Source: CAVQNQ01 sp963714205
Lineage (GTDB): Bacteria; Acidobacteriota; Terriglobia; Bryobacterales; Bryobacteraceae
NCBI GenBank assembly: GCA_963714205.1
Contig: CAVQNQ010000006.1
Span: 450,702 to 514,701, forward strand
Reading direction: 5' to 3'
DNA: 64,000 bases
Below, one piece after another: positions 42,081-50,418 of the stretch (the first letter of the stretch is position 1; each line of letters begins with the position of its first letter). The notes below the pieces were generated by a model that made no database searches, had not been told where the DNA came from, and saw only the letters and a program-made list of their open reading frames with translations. Made by a program: the position numbers and the translations under genes.

Positions 42081-43763
42081 GTGGAGATCTCGAGTGACGT
42101 GTCGCAGTCGGAGCCCGTGCAGCCGGATCTCGCGCAACCGGAATCAGCGCCATCGGACCTTGCGAGCGCGTTGCTGTTCCTGCGCGCCAACGCGAGCGCC
42201 GGCGCGCTCGAAGCGGCGCTCAAAGCCGGCGGAAGCGCGTTCCGCGGCCAAATTGGAGAGTGGATCGTCCAGCTCGTGCCGGTCGAGAGCCTGGTTTCGG
42301 AGGCGCATCGGGAGTGGCGGCCCATCGTTCGCGATGCCATGTTGTTCGTGATCGCGAAGCTTTCCGCGGCGCGCCTCGCTGCCAAGATCGTCGAGCAGCT
42401 CGATCTCCCGCCCGATGCGTCTCCGGAAACCCGTCTCCTGCACCTGATCGCCAGGGTGCCCGGATTGCAAAAGATCGGCCAAGTGCTGGCGCGCAACCGC
42501 GGCCTGGATGCGCGCCTCCGCCGCGCGCTGGCGGAGCTGGAAAACGGCATTTCCGACTCCAGCTTCGAAGAGATCCGCGAAATCATCTTCCGGCGCCTCG
42601 CCAAACGCATCGAAAAATATTCCGTGAGGGTGGAGAAAACCATCTTCTCCGAAGCCAGCGTCAGCGCGGTAGTGAAGTTCACCTGGCTCAACCCGGCTAC
42701 GCGCCGCCGCGAGCGCGGCGTTTTCAAAGTTCTGAAGCCTTATGTCCGAAGCTGTTACGCGGAGGACATGAGCATCCTGCAGAAGCTGGCCCAACATCTT
42801 GCCCGCAAGCACAGCGACGGCTCCATCAACCTGGTGAGCCTTTCGGAAACCCTGGCGGATGTCCGCCTGCTCCTCGAGCGGGAGGTCAATTTCCGCCGCG
42901 AGCAGGCCACGCTTGCCGAACTGCTCGGCCCTTACCGGGCCGTGCCCGGCGTTCGCGTGCCGCGCCCGATTGAGCCGCTGTGCGCTTCCGATATTACCGC
43001 GCTCACCCATGAGAACGGCGTCAAGGTGACGGAGGCGTTCGCGCGCCCCTCGCTCCTGCACGCGCGCGTGGCGGAGCGGCTCGCGGAGGCGCTCATTGCC
43101 GTGCCCGTGCTCTCGACCGATCGTTGCGCGATCTTCCACGCCGACCCGCACGCCGGAAACATCCTCTACGACCGGCGGCGCGGCGACCTGGTGATTCTCG
43201 ATTGGGCGCTAGCCGAGGTCCTCACGCGCGAGCAGCGCCGCAACGTATTGATCTTGACGCTTTCGATGGCTCTGCGGGACCCCGACAGCGCGGCGCGCGC
43301 CATCGCGCGCCTGCTCCCCACCGGCCGTGCGCGCAAGAAGCAGGAAACCGCCATTCTCCAGCGGGTCAAGGGCGCGCTCGATGCCATGTCTGCTTTCCAT
43401 GTGGCCGGTCCCAGCGACGCCATGCGCCTGCTGGACGGAGTGGCCCTCGAAGGAGCGCGTTTTCCGGCCGCCCTGCTGATGTTCCGCAAAGCCACGTTTA
43501 CGCTCGAAGGCGTGCTGGAGGATATCGCCGGCCGCGCGGTAGAACTGAATTCCGTAGTTCGCAAATACAGCGCCTTGCATTGGCTGGACAGTGCCACGGC
43601 GCTTTTTCGGCTGCTCCGCCCTTTCGACTGGATCTTCCTCGAATGGAGCGCTTTGACCTTTATCCCCCGCTGGACCGCCCAGACTGCCCTGGGCCTCCTC
43701 ACGGCCGCGCGGAGCGGCGGCCGCACAATCCTTCCCGAACGCCAGCTCCAGCCGGCCAATTGA
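42081..43763 (+). CDS. ABC1/UbiB/AarF-family atypical kinase
   Basis: About 560 residues. The C-terminal two thirds hold the ABC1 kinase fold: RRERGVFKVLKPYVRSCYAE, catalytic loop FHADPHAGNILYD and metal-binding ILDWALAEVL (Asp-Trp in place of DFG). The N-terminal ~170 residues are a helical extension in place of the canonical KxGQ-containing region, which I cannot see. Members act in quinone synthesis or lipid homeostasis. Co-location with lipase, phasin and WS/DGAT favours a lipid role. The GTG at 42081 has GAGAGGAG five bases before it; a GTG at 42066 is less supported. A strong terminator follows. Confidence 0.85.
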   Translation: MEISSDVSQSEPVQPDLAQPESAPSDLASALLFLRANASAGALEAALKAGGSAFRGQIGEWIVQLVPVESLVSEAHREWRPIVRDAMLFVIAKLSAARLAAKIVEQLDLPPDASPETRLLHLIARVPGLQKIGQVLARNRGLDARLRRALAELENGISDSSFEEIREIIFRRLAKRIEKYSVRVEKTIFSEASVSAVVKFTWLNPATRRRERGVFKVLKPYVRSCYAEDMSILQKLAQHLARKHSDGSINLVSLSETLADVRLLLEREVNFRREQATLAELLGPYRAVPGVRVPRPIEPLCASDITALTHENGVKVTEAFARPSLLHARVAERLAEALIAVPVLSTDRCAIFHADPHAGNILYDRRRGDLVILDWALAEVLTREQRRNVLILTLSMALRDPDSAARAIARLLPTGRARKKQETAILQRVKGALDAMSAFHVAGPSDAMRLLDGVALEGARFPAALLMFRKATFTLEGVLEDIAGRAVELNSVVRKYSALHWLDSATALFRLLRPFDWIFLEWSALTFIPRWTAQTALGLLTAARSGGRTILPERQLQPAN

Positions 43764-43776
43764 CCCCTGGAGAGCC

Positions 43777-43800
43777 GATAGCGCGAATACGCTATCTTTT
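43777..43800 (+). terminator. Rho-independent terminator
   Basis: GATAGCG-CGAATA-CGCTATC forms a perfect 7-base-pair stem with a 6-base loop and is followed by TTTT, 13 bases after the stop of the ABC1 kinase gene. It closes the lipase-kinase transcript. Confidence 0.8.
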
Positions 43801-43849
43801 GGTAACTTGAACCGGCCCCGCCCGCCGATCACAATGAAAGCGAGGAGGC

Positions 43850-44128
43850 GTGGTGATTCGACTCTTATTGGCGTTCTGGCGAAAGCGCCGCGGCGATATT
43901 GAAGCCGAAATCGAAGTCCGGCCGGCTCCGGCTGCGCCCCTCGACGAGCAAGAGGAACCCAGACGCCGTCAGCGCGGCCAGAGCGTGATTGAGTACGCCA
44001 TCCTGCTCTCATGGGTGACTCTGGCATCCATGGGGCTGATTCGCGGCGTCGGCTCCGCCACGAAGGGAATCTGGACCACTACGAACAACACGTTGAGTTC
44101 GGCGAAGACGACGGCCAGCGGCTCTTAG
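43850..44128 (+). CDS. Flp/Fap-type pilin (class IVb prepilin), orphan
   Basis: A 92-residue protein starting at GTG (GGAGG just before). A 43-residue charged leader ends in RQRG, followed by QSVIEYAILLSWVTLASMGL, the processing site and hydrophobic helix of Flp pilins with Glu at +5 and Tyr at +6. A short Ser/Thr/Asn-rich tail follows. Flp pilins are cut by a TadV-type peptidase and form tight-adherence pili, but no tad genes are in the window. The leader is longer than the usual 10-25 residues. Confidence 0.78.
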   Translation: MVIRLLLAFWRKRRGDIEAEIEVRPAPAAPLDEQEEPRRRQRGQSVIEYAILLSWVTLASMGLIRGVGSATKGIWTTTNNTLSSAKTTASGS

Positions 44129-44245
44129 TCCCCGCTCATCATCGCGCCGGAATGTGAGAAAGCGAGCTAATTTTGGCTACAACCGTGGATCTCCCGGTAC
44201 GCTTTCTAACCTCCTGAGAGACGCCTCCCGGAGTAATATGCGAGT

Positions 44246-45007
44246 TTGGCCGCCACAGTAGAGTTCCGCGGTGTCACCTGCCGAATCGGCGGGCGCGAGA
44301 TTCTGCGCGGCATCGACCTGTCGGTCGAAGAGGGCGAAACGCTGGTGCTGCTGGGCCGGAGCGGCTCAGGGAAGACCACTTTGCTCAAGACCGCGATCCG
44401 GCTGATAGATCCTACCGCGGGCGAAGTGTGGTTCGAGGGTAAGCGTGCGCGCGAGTGGGACCCCATTCGCCTGCGCCGCCGCGCCGGTTATGTGATCCAG
44501 GAAGGCGGTCTGTTCCCGCACATCACCATCGCACGGAATGTCGGGCTGGTGCCGAAGCTGGAAGGCTGGCCGCCCGAGCGAATCCGCGCGCGCACCATGG
44601 AAATGCTCGACACCGTGGGTCTGCCCGCCCCGGTATATGCGTCGCGCTATCCCAAAGAACTCTCCGGGGGCGAAAAGCAGAGGGCCGGCATCGCGCGGGC
44701 GCTGGCGGCGGATCCGCCGTTATTGCTGCTCGACGAACCCTTCGCGGCCCTCGACCCGGTGACGCGCTTCGAGATGCAGCGGCACTTCGCGAGATTGCGG
44801 CAAGTCTTCCGCAAGACCGCGCTCTTCGTCACCCACGACATTCGCGAGGCGCTGATGCTCGGCACCCGGATCGCGCTGCTGAAGGACGGGCGGATCGAGA
44901 CGGTCGCGCGGGCAGATGAGTTCGCCCAGGCGCGCTCCCCGGAGGCACTCGCCTTCCTCGCGACTCTGGGCGGCGAGAGGTGCGAGCCATCGCATGTGGC
45001 GCTCTGA
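44246..45007 (+). CDS. ABC transporter ATPase, OpuCA/EgtV-like
   Basis: A 253-residue ATP-binding subunit with a TTG start. It has Walker A GRSGSGKTT (37-45), a Q-loop in GYVIQEGGLFPHIT, signature LSGGEKQRAGIARAL (139-) and Walker B LLLLDEPFAALD. It follows the OpuCA/ProV/OsmV branch but lacks the C-terminal CBS domains of osmoregulated members, as does the ergothioneine importer ATPase EgtV. The permease gene begins inside its last 14 bases. The transcript continues through permease, binding protein, reductase, egtB and egtD, so an ergothioneine-related substrate is a reasonable inference. Confidence 0.88.
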   Translation: MAATVEFRGVTCRIGGREILRGIDLSVEEGETLVLLGRSGSGKTTLLKTAIRLIDPTAGEVWFEGKRAREWDPIRLRRRAGYVIQEGGLFPHITIARNVGLVPKLEGWPPERIRARTMEMLDTVGLPAPVYASRYPKELSGGEKQRAGIARALAADPPLLLLDEPFAALDPVTRFEMQRHFARLRQVFRKTALFVTHDIREALMLGTRIALLKDGRIETVARADEFAQARSPEALAFLATLGGERCEPSHVAL

Positions 45008-45599
45008 GATTCTCGCGTCCTCGGCCGAACACCTCTGGCTCGTCGCCATATCCGTGCTGGTGGCTCTGGCCATCGCGGCTCCCCTGGCGGTGATCCTCAC
45101 GCATCACGGGCGGCTGCGCCGCTGGACGCTCGGCGTAGTGAACGTGGTACAGACCGTGCCCAGCCTGGCGCTGTTCGGCTTTCTACTGCCGCTCCCTTTC
45201 CTGGGTGGCGCGGGAAAGCCGGTGGCGATCGTGGCGCTGATCCTCTACGCTCTTCTTCCGATTCTCCGCAACACGGTGGTGGGCATTCTGGGCGTGGATT
45301 CCGGCGTGAGGGAATCCGCGGTGGCCATGGGGATGACGAACCGGCAGATCCTGTGGGACGTGGAGTTGCCGCTGGCGTTTCCAACGATTCTCGCCGGGAT
45401 TCGCATCGCCACCGTGACCACTATTGGAACCGCCACCATCGCGGCGGCCATCGGGGGCGGAGGCCTGGGTACCTTCGTATTCCGCGGCATCGCCATGGCC
45501 GATACGAAGACGATCCTGGCCGGCGCCGTGCCCGCGGCGCTCATGGCCATAGCCGCGGACGAGGTTCTGGGATGGGTCGAACAGCGATTCTCGTACTGA
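44994..45599 (+). CDS. ABC transporter permease, OpuCB/EgtU-like
   Basis: About 201 residues with five to six membrane helices, starting MWRSEILASSAEHLWLVAIS at 44994, inside the ATPase gene. VVQTVPSLALFGFLLPL and the EAA loop RESAVAMGMTNRQILWDVELPLA (in part) with IGGGGLGTFVFRGI mark the glycine betaine/choline/EgtU permease family. Unlike H. pylori and streptococcal EgtU it is not fused to the binding domain, which is encoded by the next gene overlapping by 28 bases. Confidence 0.88.
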   Translation: MWRSEILASSAEHLWLVAISVLVALAIAAPLAVILTHHGRLRRWTLGVVNVVQTVPSLALFGFLLPLPFLGGAGKPVAIVALILYALLPILRNTVVGILGVDSGVRESAVAMGMTNRQILWDVELPLAFPTILAGIRIATVTTIGTATIAAAIGGGGLGTFVFRGIAMADTKTILAGAVPAALMAIAADEVLGWVEQRFSY

Positions 45600-46438
45600 T
45601 CGCCGGGCTCGCGGCTGGGTGTTTGCCGAAGCCGCGCATCGTGGTCGGTTCGAAGAATTTCACCGAGCAGGTTCTGCTCGGTGAGATCATCGCGGGTCAA
45701 ATCGAACGGCGCCTGGGATTCGTCGTGGAGCGGAAACTGGATCTCGGCGGAACGCTGCTGGCGCACGAGGCGCTAAAGAGCGGATCGATCGATCTCTATC
45801 CCGAATACACGGGCACGGCGCTCACCGCCATATTAAAGCGGGCGCCCGTCAGGGAGGCGAAGGAGGCGCTCGACGCGGTCCGGGAGGGCTACCGGCCGTG
45901 GCGGCTCGAGTGGCTTCCGCCGCTCGGCTTCGATAATACCTTCGCCATGGTAGTGCGGGCCTCCAGCGCCCGCGAGCAAGGCCTCCGAACCTTGAGCGAC
46001 GCGGCGCGCCGGCCGCAACCGTGGCGCCTCGGCGCGGGCTACGAGTTCACCGCGCGGCCCGACGGCCTGAAGGGGCTGGTCCGCACGTACGGGCTGCGTC
46101 TCGGCGAGGAACCCGTGGCCATGGACCTTGGACTGCTCTACCCGGCCCTTCAGAAGAAGACCATTGAAATGGCCGCGGCCAATCGAACCGACGGAATGCT
46201 GGCGCGTCCGGAGTTTACCGCTCTCGAAGATGACCGCCACTACTTCCCGCCATACCAGTGCGCCATCGTCGTTCGCCGGGACGCTCTGGATCGCTTTCCG
46301 GGATTGCGGGAGGCGCTGGCAGAGCTGTCGAACCGCATTCCGGACTCCGCCATGCGCCGCATGAACGAACTGGTGGATGTCGAACATCGCCCGGCGGCGG
46401 AAGTTGCCCGCGAGTTTCTCAGCAATGGAGGGGAGTGA
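45572..46438 (+). CDS. ABC transporter substrate-binding protein, OpuCC/EgtU-SBP-like
   Basis: A 288-residue exported binding protein: a short hydrophobic signal with Cys17 in AGLAAGCLPKP (lipoprotein-like, though Ala replaces the usual Leu at -3). Next IVVGSKNFTEQVLLGEIIAG, the hallmark of the quaternary-ammonium/betaine-binding family, then SGSIDLYPEYTGTAL and a closing C-terminal helix. The family binds trimethylammonium compounds; ergothioneine carries such a group. It overlaps the permease gene by 28 bases and is five bases ahead of the disulfide reductase gene. Confidence 0.87.
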   Translation: MGRTAILVLIAGLAAGCLPKPRIVVGSKNFTEQVLLGEIIAGQIERRLGFVVERKLDLGGTLLAHEALKSGSIDLYPEYTGTALTAILKRAPVREAKEALDAVREGYRPWRLEWLPPLGFDNTFAMVVRASSAREQGLRTLSDAARRPQPWRLGAGYEFTARPDGLKGLVRTYGLRLGEEPVAMDLGLLYPALQKKTIEMAAANRTDGMLARPEFTALEDDRHYFPPYQCAIVVRRDALDRFPGLREALAELSNRIPDSAMRRMNELVDVEHRPAAEVAREFLSNGGE

Positions 46439-46443
46439 ACCGT

Positions 46444-47853
46444 ATGCCACAGCACTTCGACGCGATCGTCATCGGGACCGGACAGGCGGGACCTTTCCTG
46501 GCGGTGAAACTGGCTGGCGCGGGGCGCAAAGTGGCCGTGATCGAGCGCGGCCGCTTCGGCGGTACGTGCGTGAACACCGGCTGCATTCCCACGAAGACGA
46601 TGGTTGCCAGCGCGCGAACCGCTTACGTCGCGCGCCAGGCGGCTCGCTTCGGCGTAACCGTGGGCGGCCGCATCGGCGTGGACATGAAGCAGGTGAAAGC
46701 GCGCAAGGACGAGATATCCGGCGCCTCGCGGACGGGCGTCGAGAAGCTGCTCGCCGGTGCGCCGAACTGCACGGTATTCAGGGCGCATGCGCGGTTCCTT
46801 TCGGATCGCGAAGTTCGCGCTGGCGACGTCGTCCTGACCGCGGACCAGATCTTCATCAATGTCGGCTCCCGCGCCGCGATTCCACCCATCTCCGGCCTGG
46901 ACCAGGTCCCTTACCTGACCAACTCGTCGATGATGAATATCGATTTCCTGCCCGCGCATCTCATCATCGTGGGTGGGAGCTTCATCGGCCTCGAGTTCGG
47001 GCAAATGTACCGCCGCTTCGGCAGCCAGGTAACCATCCTCGAGCGTGCGCCTCGGCTGATCGAACGTGAAGATCCGGACGTATCCGAGGCGGCCCGCGGG
47101 ATCCTGGAAAACGAAGAGATCGGCATTCGGTTGAATGCCGATTGCATCGGCCTCGCGCCCGTGCCGGGCGGCGTGGAGGCGCGCGCGAATTGCGAATCCG
47201 GAAAGGAAGCCATACGCGGGTCGCATGTCCTGCTCGCCACCGGCAGGCGCCCCAATACCGACGATCTCGGCCTGGAGAACACCGGCATCCAGCGGGATGA
47301 GCACGGATATATTCAGGTGGACGACGAATTGCGAACCAGCGTGCCGGACGTTTGGGCGCTGGGCGACTGCAACGGCCGCGGCGCCTTCACGCACACCTCT
47401 TACAACGATTACGAGATCGTCGCAGCGAATCTTCTGGCGAACGATCGGCGGCGTGTGAGCGACCGCATTCCAGCCCATGCGATCTATATCGACCCGCCTT
47501 TGGGACGCGCCGGCGCGACTGAAGCGGAGGTCCGGCGCTCCGGCCGCCCGGTCCTTATTGGAAAGCGACTGATGACGCACGTGGGGCGCGCCATCGAAAA
47601 GGGCGAGACGCAAGGCTTCATCAAGATACTGGTTGACGCGGAGTCGCGGCAGATCGCCGGCGCGGCGATTCTTGGCACGGGCGGCGACGAGGCTATCCAC
47701 TGCATTCTGGACGTCATGTACGCGAAAGCGCCGTACACGGTGCTCGAACGCGCCATGCACATTCACCCGACGGTTTCCGAGCTGATCCCTACCGTGCTCG
47801 GCGAATTGAAGCCGCTGGAGGCTCCCGCGCGCAGCGGCGGAGCGGAGAGATAA
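46444..47853 (+). CDS. Flavin disulfide reductase (mercuric-reductase-like)
   Basis: A 469-residue class I pyridine nucleotide-disulfide oxidoreductase: FAD motif IVIGTGQAGPFLA, redox pair GGTCVNTGCIPTK (Cys42/Cys47), NAD(P)H motif LIIVGGSFIGLEFGQ, second FAD motif VWALGDCNGRG and the C-terminal dimer-interface HIHPTVSELIPTV with the acid-base His. There is no HMA domain and no vicinal C-terminal cysteines, so it is not a true mercuric reductase. Its place in an egtB-egtD operon suggests reduction of a low-molecular disulfide, perhaps oxidised ergothioneine. The ATG at 46444 is five bases after the upstream stop. Confidence 0.88.
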   Translation: MPQHFDAIVIGTGQAGPFLAVKLAGAGRKVAVIERGRFGGTCVNTGCIPTKTMVASARTAYVARQAARFGVTVGGRIGVDMKQVKARKDEISGASRTGVEKLLAGAPNCTVFRAHARFLSDREVRAGDVVLTADQIFINVGSRAAIPPISGLDQVPYLTNSSMMNIDFLPAHLIIVGGSFIGLEFGQMYRRFGSQVTILERAPRLIEREDPDVSEAARGILENEEIGIRLNADCIGLAPVPGGVEARANCESGKEAIRGSHVLLATGRRPNTDDLGLENTGIQRDEHGYIQVDDELRTSVPDVWALGDCNGRGAFTHTSYNDYEIVAANLLANDRRRVSDRIPAHAIYIDPPLGRAGATEAEVRRSGRPVLIGKRLMTHVGRAIEKGETQGFIKILVDAESRQIAGAAILGTGGDEAIHCILDVMYAKAPYTVLERAMHIHPTVSELIPTVLGELKPLEAPARSGGAER

Positions 47854-47867
47854 CGGAGAGTTTTGAA

Positions 47868-49151
47868 ATGGCTACACAAGCTACAGTTAGCGGTCGCCGC
47901 GTGCTTATCGCGCGGCTCCTTGAGGCGCGCGACGAAACCGATGCGCTCTTCCAGATGATCCGTCCCGAAGCGCTTTACGACCGGCCGATTCCCGAGCGGC
48001 ACCGCATTGTCTTCTACGTGGGACATCTGGAAGCCTTCGATTGGAACCTGCTCGGCGGTCCCTGGGGTCTGGCGAGCTTTCACCCTGATTTCGACCGCCT
48101 CTTCGCGTTCGGGATCGACCCGGTCGGGGGTGGTCTGCCTTCGGACCGGCCGCGGGACTGGCCGCGGATCGAGGAAGTCAACGCTTACCGCGTCCGCGTC
48201 CGCGAGAGCCTGGACCGCGCGCTCGATAGCTCCCCGCTGCCGGATGGCGGAGAAGATTCCTTCGGGCGGCTCCTCAATGTCGCGATCGAGCACCGCTTGA
48301 TGCACGCCGAGACCCTGGCCTACATGTTTCACCAGATGCCTTTCGAGCGCAAGCGCGGCGCGGCCGGGCGGCGCGCGCCGCAGGGCGATTCATTTGCGCC
48401 CGAGCCGGTGCGCGTGCCCGCGGGCCGCGCGACCCTGGGACTGCCGCGCGATGCCCGGGTATTCGGCTGGGACAACGAGTTCGAGGCTCATACGGTCGCG
48501 GTTCCGGGTTTCGAAATCGATCGGTACAAGGTTACCAACGGGCAGTTTCTCCGCTTCATCGAAGAGGGCGGCTACAGCGAGCGAGCGCTTTGGACAGACG
48601 CGGATTGGGAGTGGAAGAACGCGCAGGAGATTTCGCACCCGGTGTTCTGGGAGCGGCGCGGCAGCGCGTGGGTGCACCGCTCGATGTTCGATGAATTGCC
48701 TCTCCCGCTCGATTGGGCCGTATATGTCAGCCACGCGGAAGCCAGCGCCTACGCGCGCTGGGAGGGCAAGGCTCTGCCCACCGAGGCGCAATGGCACAGG
48801 GCGGCGCATGGCGCGAATGGAAGCCGCGAACGGCAAACTCCCTTGCCGTTTTCTGGCGTTTGGGACCCCGCGCCGGTGAATGCTTGCCGCCGGGGACCGA
48901 GCGCGTCCGGCGTCGAGGGTTTGATCGCCAATGGATGGGAGTGGACCTCCACGGAGTTTGCGCCCTTCCCGGGTTTCCAGCCCTTCGCGTGTTACCCCGG
49001 CTACTCGGCCAACTTTTTCGATGGCCGGCACTATGTTCTGAAAGGCGGCAGCGTGCGGACCGCCGCATGCATGCTGCGCCCCACTTTCAGGAACTGGTTT
49101 CAGCCCCACTATCAATACGTCTATGCCGGGTTCCGCTGCGTGAAGGCGTAA
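47868..49151 (+). CDS. egtB: Ergothioneine biosynthesis sulfoxide synthase EgtB
   Basis: A 427-residue non-haem iron enzyme that joins a thiol donor to hercynine with O2. The N-terminal DinB-like domain gives the three-histidine facial site: His53 (FYVGHLEAFDW), His142 and His146 (EHRLMHAETL). The C-terminal FGE-sulfatase domain starts at about 180, with RYKVTNGQFLRFIEEGGY, SHAEASAYARWEGKALPTEA, GWEWTSTEF and RPTFRNWFQPHYQYVYAGFR. It is directly followed by egtD. No egtA or egtC lies in the operon, so it may use cysteine directly, as reported for the acidobacterial Chloracidobacterium enzyme, instead of gamma-glutamylcysteine. Confidence 0.95.
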   Translation: MATQATVSGRRVLIARLLEARDETDALFQMIRPEALYDRPIPERHRIVFYVGHLEAFDWNLLGGPWGLASFHPDFDRLFAFGIDPVGGGLPSDRPRDWPRIEEVNAYRVRVRESLDRALDSSPLPDGGEDSFGRLLNVAIEHRLMHAETLAYMFHQMPFERKRGAAGRRAPQGDSFAPEPVRVPAGRATLGLPRDARVFGWDNEFEAHTVAVPGFEIDRYKVTNGQFLRFIEEGGYSERALWTDADWEWKNAQEISHPVFWERRGSAWVHRSMFDELPLPLDWAVYVSHAEASAYARWEGKALPTEAQWHRAAHGANGSRERQTPLPFSGVWDPAPVNACRRGPSASGVEGLIANGWEWTSTEFAPFPGFQPFACYPGYSANFFDGRHYVLKGGSVRTAACMLRPTFRNWFQPHYQYVYAGFRCVKA

Positions 49152-49164
49152 CAGGAGAGATCCC

Positions 49165-50136
49165 ATGGCAACACTCGCGAACGTGGCCGGCGATCCCTTG
49201 GCGCTGTTCGCCTCGGATGTGCGCGCCGGGCTATCGAAAAAACGGCAGAAGGAACTTCCGTCCAAGTATCTTTACGACCCGCTGGGCTTCGCGCTTTTCG
49301 AGACGATCAGCCTGCTTCCGGAATACGGGCTCACGCGCGCGGATGAGCGGCTGCTCCGCCGGCACGGCGCGGAGATCGTGAGACGCGTGCCCAGCCCGGC
49401 GCTGGTTTCCGAGCTGGGGAGCGGCAGCGGAAGGAAGACGCGCTGGATCCTCAGCGCGCTTTGCGAGCGCGAGCCGGTATCCTATTACCCCATCGAGATC
49501 TCGCGCGCCGCGCTGGAATCGTGCGAATCCGAATTGAACGATATCGAGAGCGTCAGCATCGTGGGAGTCGAGCGGGAGTATCTGGACGGCCTGCGCGAGG
49601 TCGCCGCGCTGCGGGCGGCGGGAACTCACCTGCTGGTGCTCTTCCTGGGCAGCACCATCGGCAACTTCGATGCGGGCGCCGATGCCCGTTTTCTGCACGA
49701 AGTGCGCGACGTGCTGACCCCGGGCGATTTGCTCCTGCTCGGCACAGATCTCCTCAAGCCGGTCGAGCGCATGATCGACGCTTACGACGATCCTTTGGGA
49801 GTAACGGCGGCATTCAATCTGAACCTGCTCAGGCGCATCAACCGGGAGCTGGAGGCCGATTTCGATCTACGCCAGTTCGAGCATGAAGCGCGCTTCAACG
49901 CGGCCGCCGGCAGTATCGAAATGCACCTGCGGTCGAAGCGGCGCCAGGTGGTGAATGTGCGGCGGGGCGGCTTCACCGCGACGTTCGCGGACGGCGAAAC
50001 CATCTGGACGGAAAGCAGCCACAAGTACACCCTGCCGGAGATTGCGAAGCTTTCCGCCGCCTCGCGATTCCGCGTGGAGGCGCAATGGGTGGACGAGGAG
50101 TGGCCGTTCGCCGAGAGCCTGTTCCGCGCCGTCTGA
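49165..50136 (+). CDS. egtD: L-histidine N-alpha-trimethyltransferase EgtD
   Basis: A 323-residue enzyme that makes hercynine from histidine and three SAM. The N-terminal LPSKYLYDPLGFALFE and LLPEYGLTRAD, SAM motif SELGSGSGRKTRWI (83-), FLGSTIGNFD and WTESSHKYTL are diagnostic. Tyr37, Tyr54, Asn167, Glu283 and Ser285 fall where the histidine-binding Tyr39, Tyr56, Asn166, Glu282 and Ser284 of the mycobacterial enzyme lie, so the active site looks intact. It has a good AGGAGAG site and is 13 bases behind egtB. It closes the operon; its stop is three bases from the convergent zinc finger gene. Confidence 0.96.
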   Translation: MATLANVAGDPLALFASDVRAGLSKKRQKELPSKYLYDPLGFALFETISLLPEYGLTRADERLLRRHGAEIVRRVPSPALVSELGSGSGRKTRWILSALCEREPVSYYPIEISRAALESCESELNDIESVSIVGVEREYLDGLREVAALRAAGTHLLVLFLGSTIGNFDAGADARFLHEVRDVLTPGDLLLLGTDLLKPVERMIDAYDDPLGVTAAFNLNLLRRINRELEADFDLRQFEHEARFNAAAGSIEMHLRSKRRQVVNVRRGGFTATFADGETIWTESSHKYTLPEIAKLSAASRFRVEAQWVDEEWPFAESLFRAV

Positions 50137-50139
50137 ATT

Positions 50140-50418
50140 TCAACTTTCGAGTTCGCCCGCCATGATTTCATCGACATAACACCAGATCCAGGCTTCGCCG
50201 GGTTCGATGGAGCGGATCAGGGGATGTTTGGTCCCGTGAAAATGCTTGGTGGCATGCTTATTCTTCGACGAATCGCAACATCCCACGTACCCGCAGCTCA
50301 TGCAGAGCCGCAGGTGTACCCAGCCGTCGCCGAGCTTCAGGCAATCCTCGCAAACCTTCGTGTCCGTATGCCGGACCTTGATCGAACTGAGATGCTTGCA
50401 AGCTTGTGGCACTCTCAT
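50140..50418 (-). CDS. UBP-type zinc finger protein
   Basis: About 92 residues, nearly all one ZnF-UBP domain: CKHLSS, VCEDCLKLGDGWVHLRLCMSCGYVGCCDSS (in part) and KHATKHFHGTKHPLIRSIEPGEAWIWCYVDE (in part), supplying the Cys/His ligands for zinc. Such stand-alone bacterial copies are common and of unknown use; the eukaryotic domain binds ubiquitin C-termini. The ATG at 50418 overlaps the stop of the DUF5996 gene (ATGA), so the two are coupled. Confidence 0.85.
   Translation of the reverse strand: MRVPQACKHLSSIKVRHTDTKVCEDCLKLGDGWVHLRLCMSCGYVGCCDSSKNKHATKHFHGTKHPLIRSIEPGEAWIWCYVDEIMAGELES

Noticed and set aside
46444..47853. Annotation as mercuric reductase (MerA)
   Set aside because: No N-terminal HMA domain, no C-terminal vicinal cysteines and no mer genes nearby.
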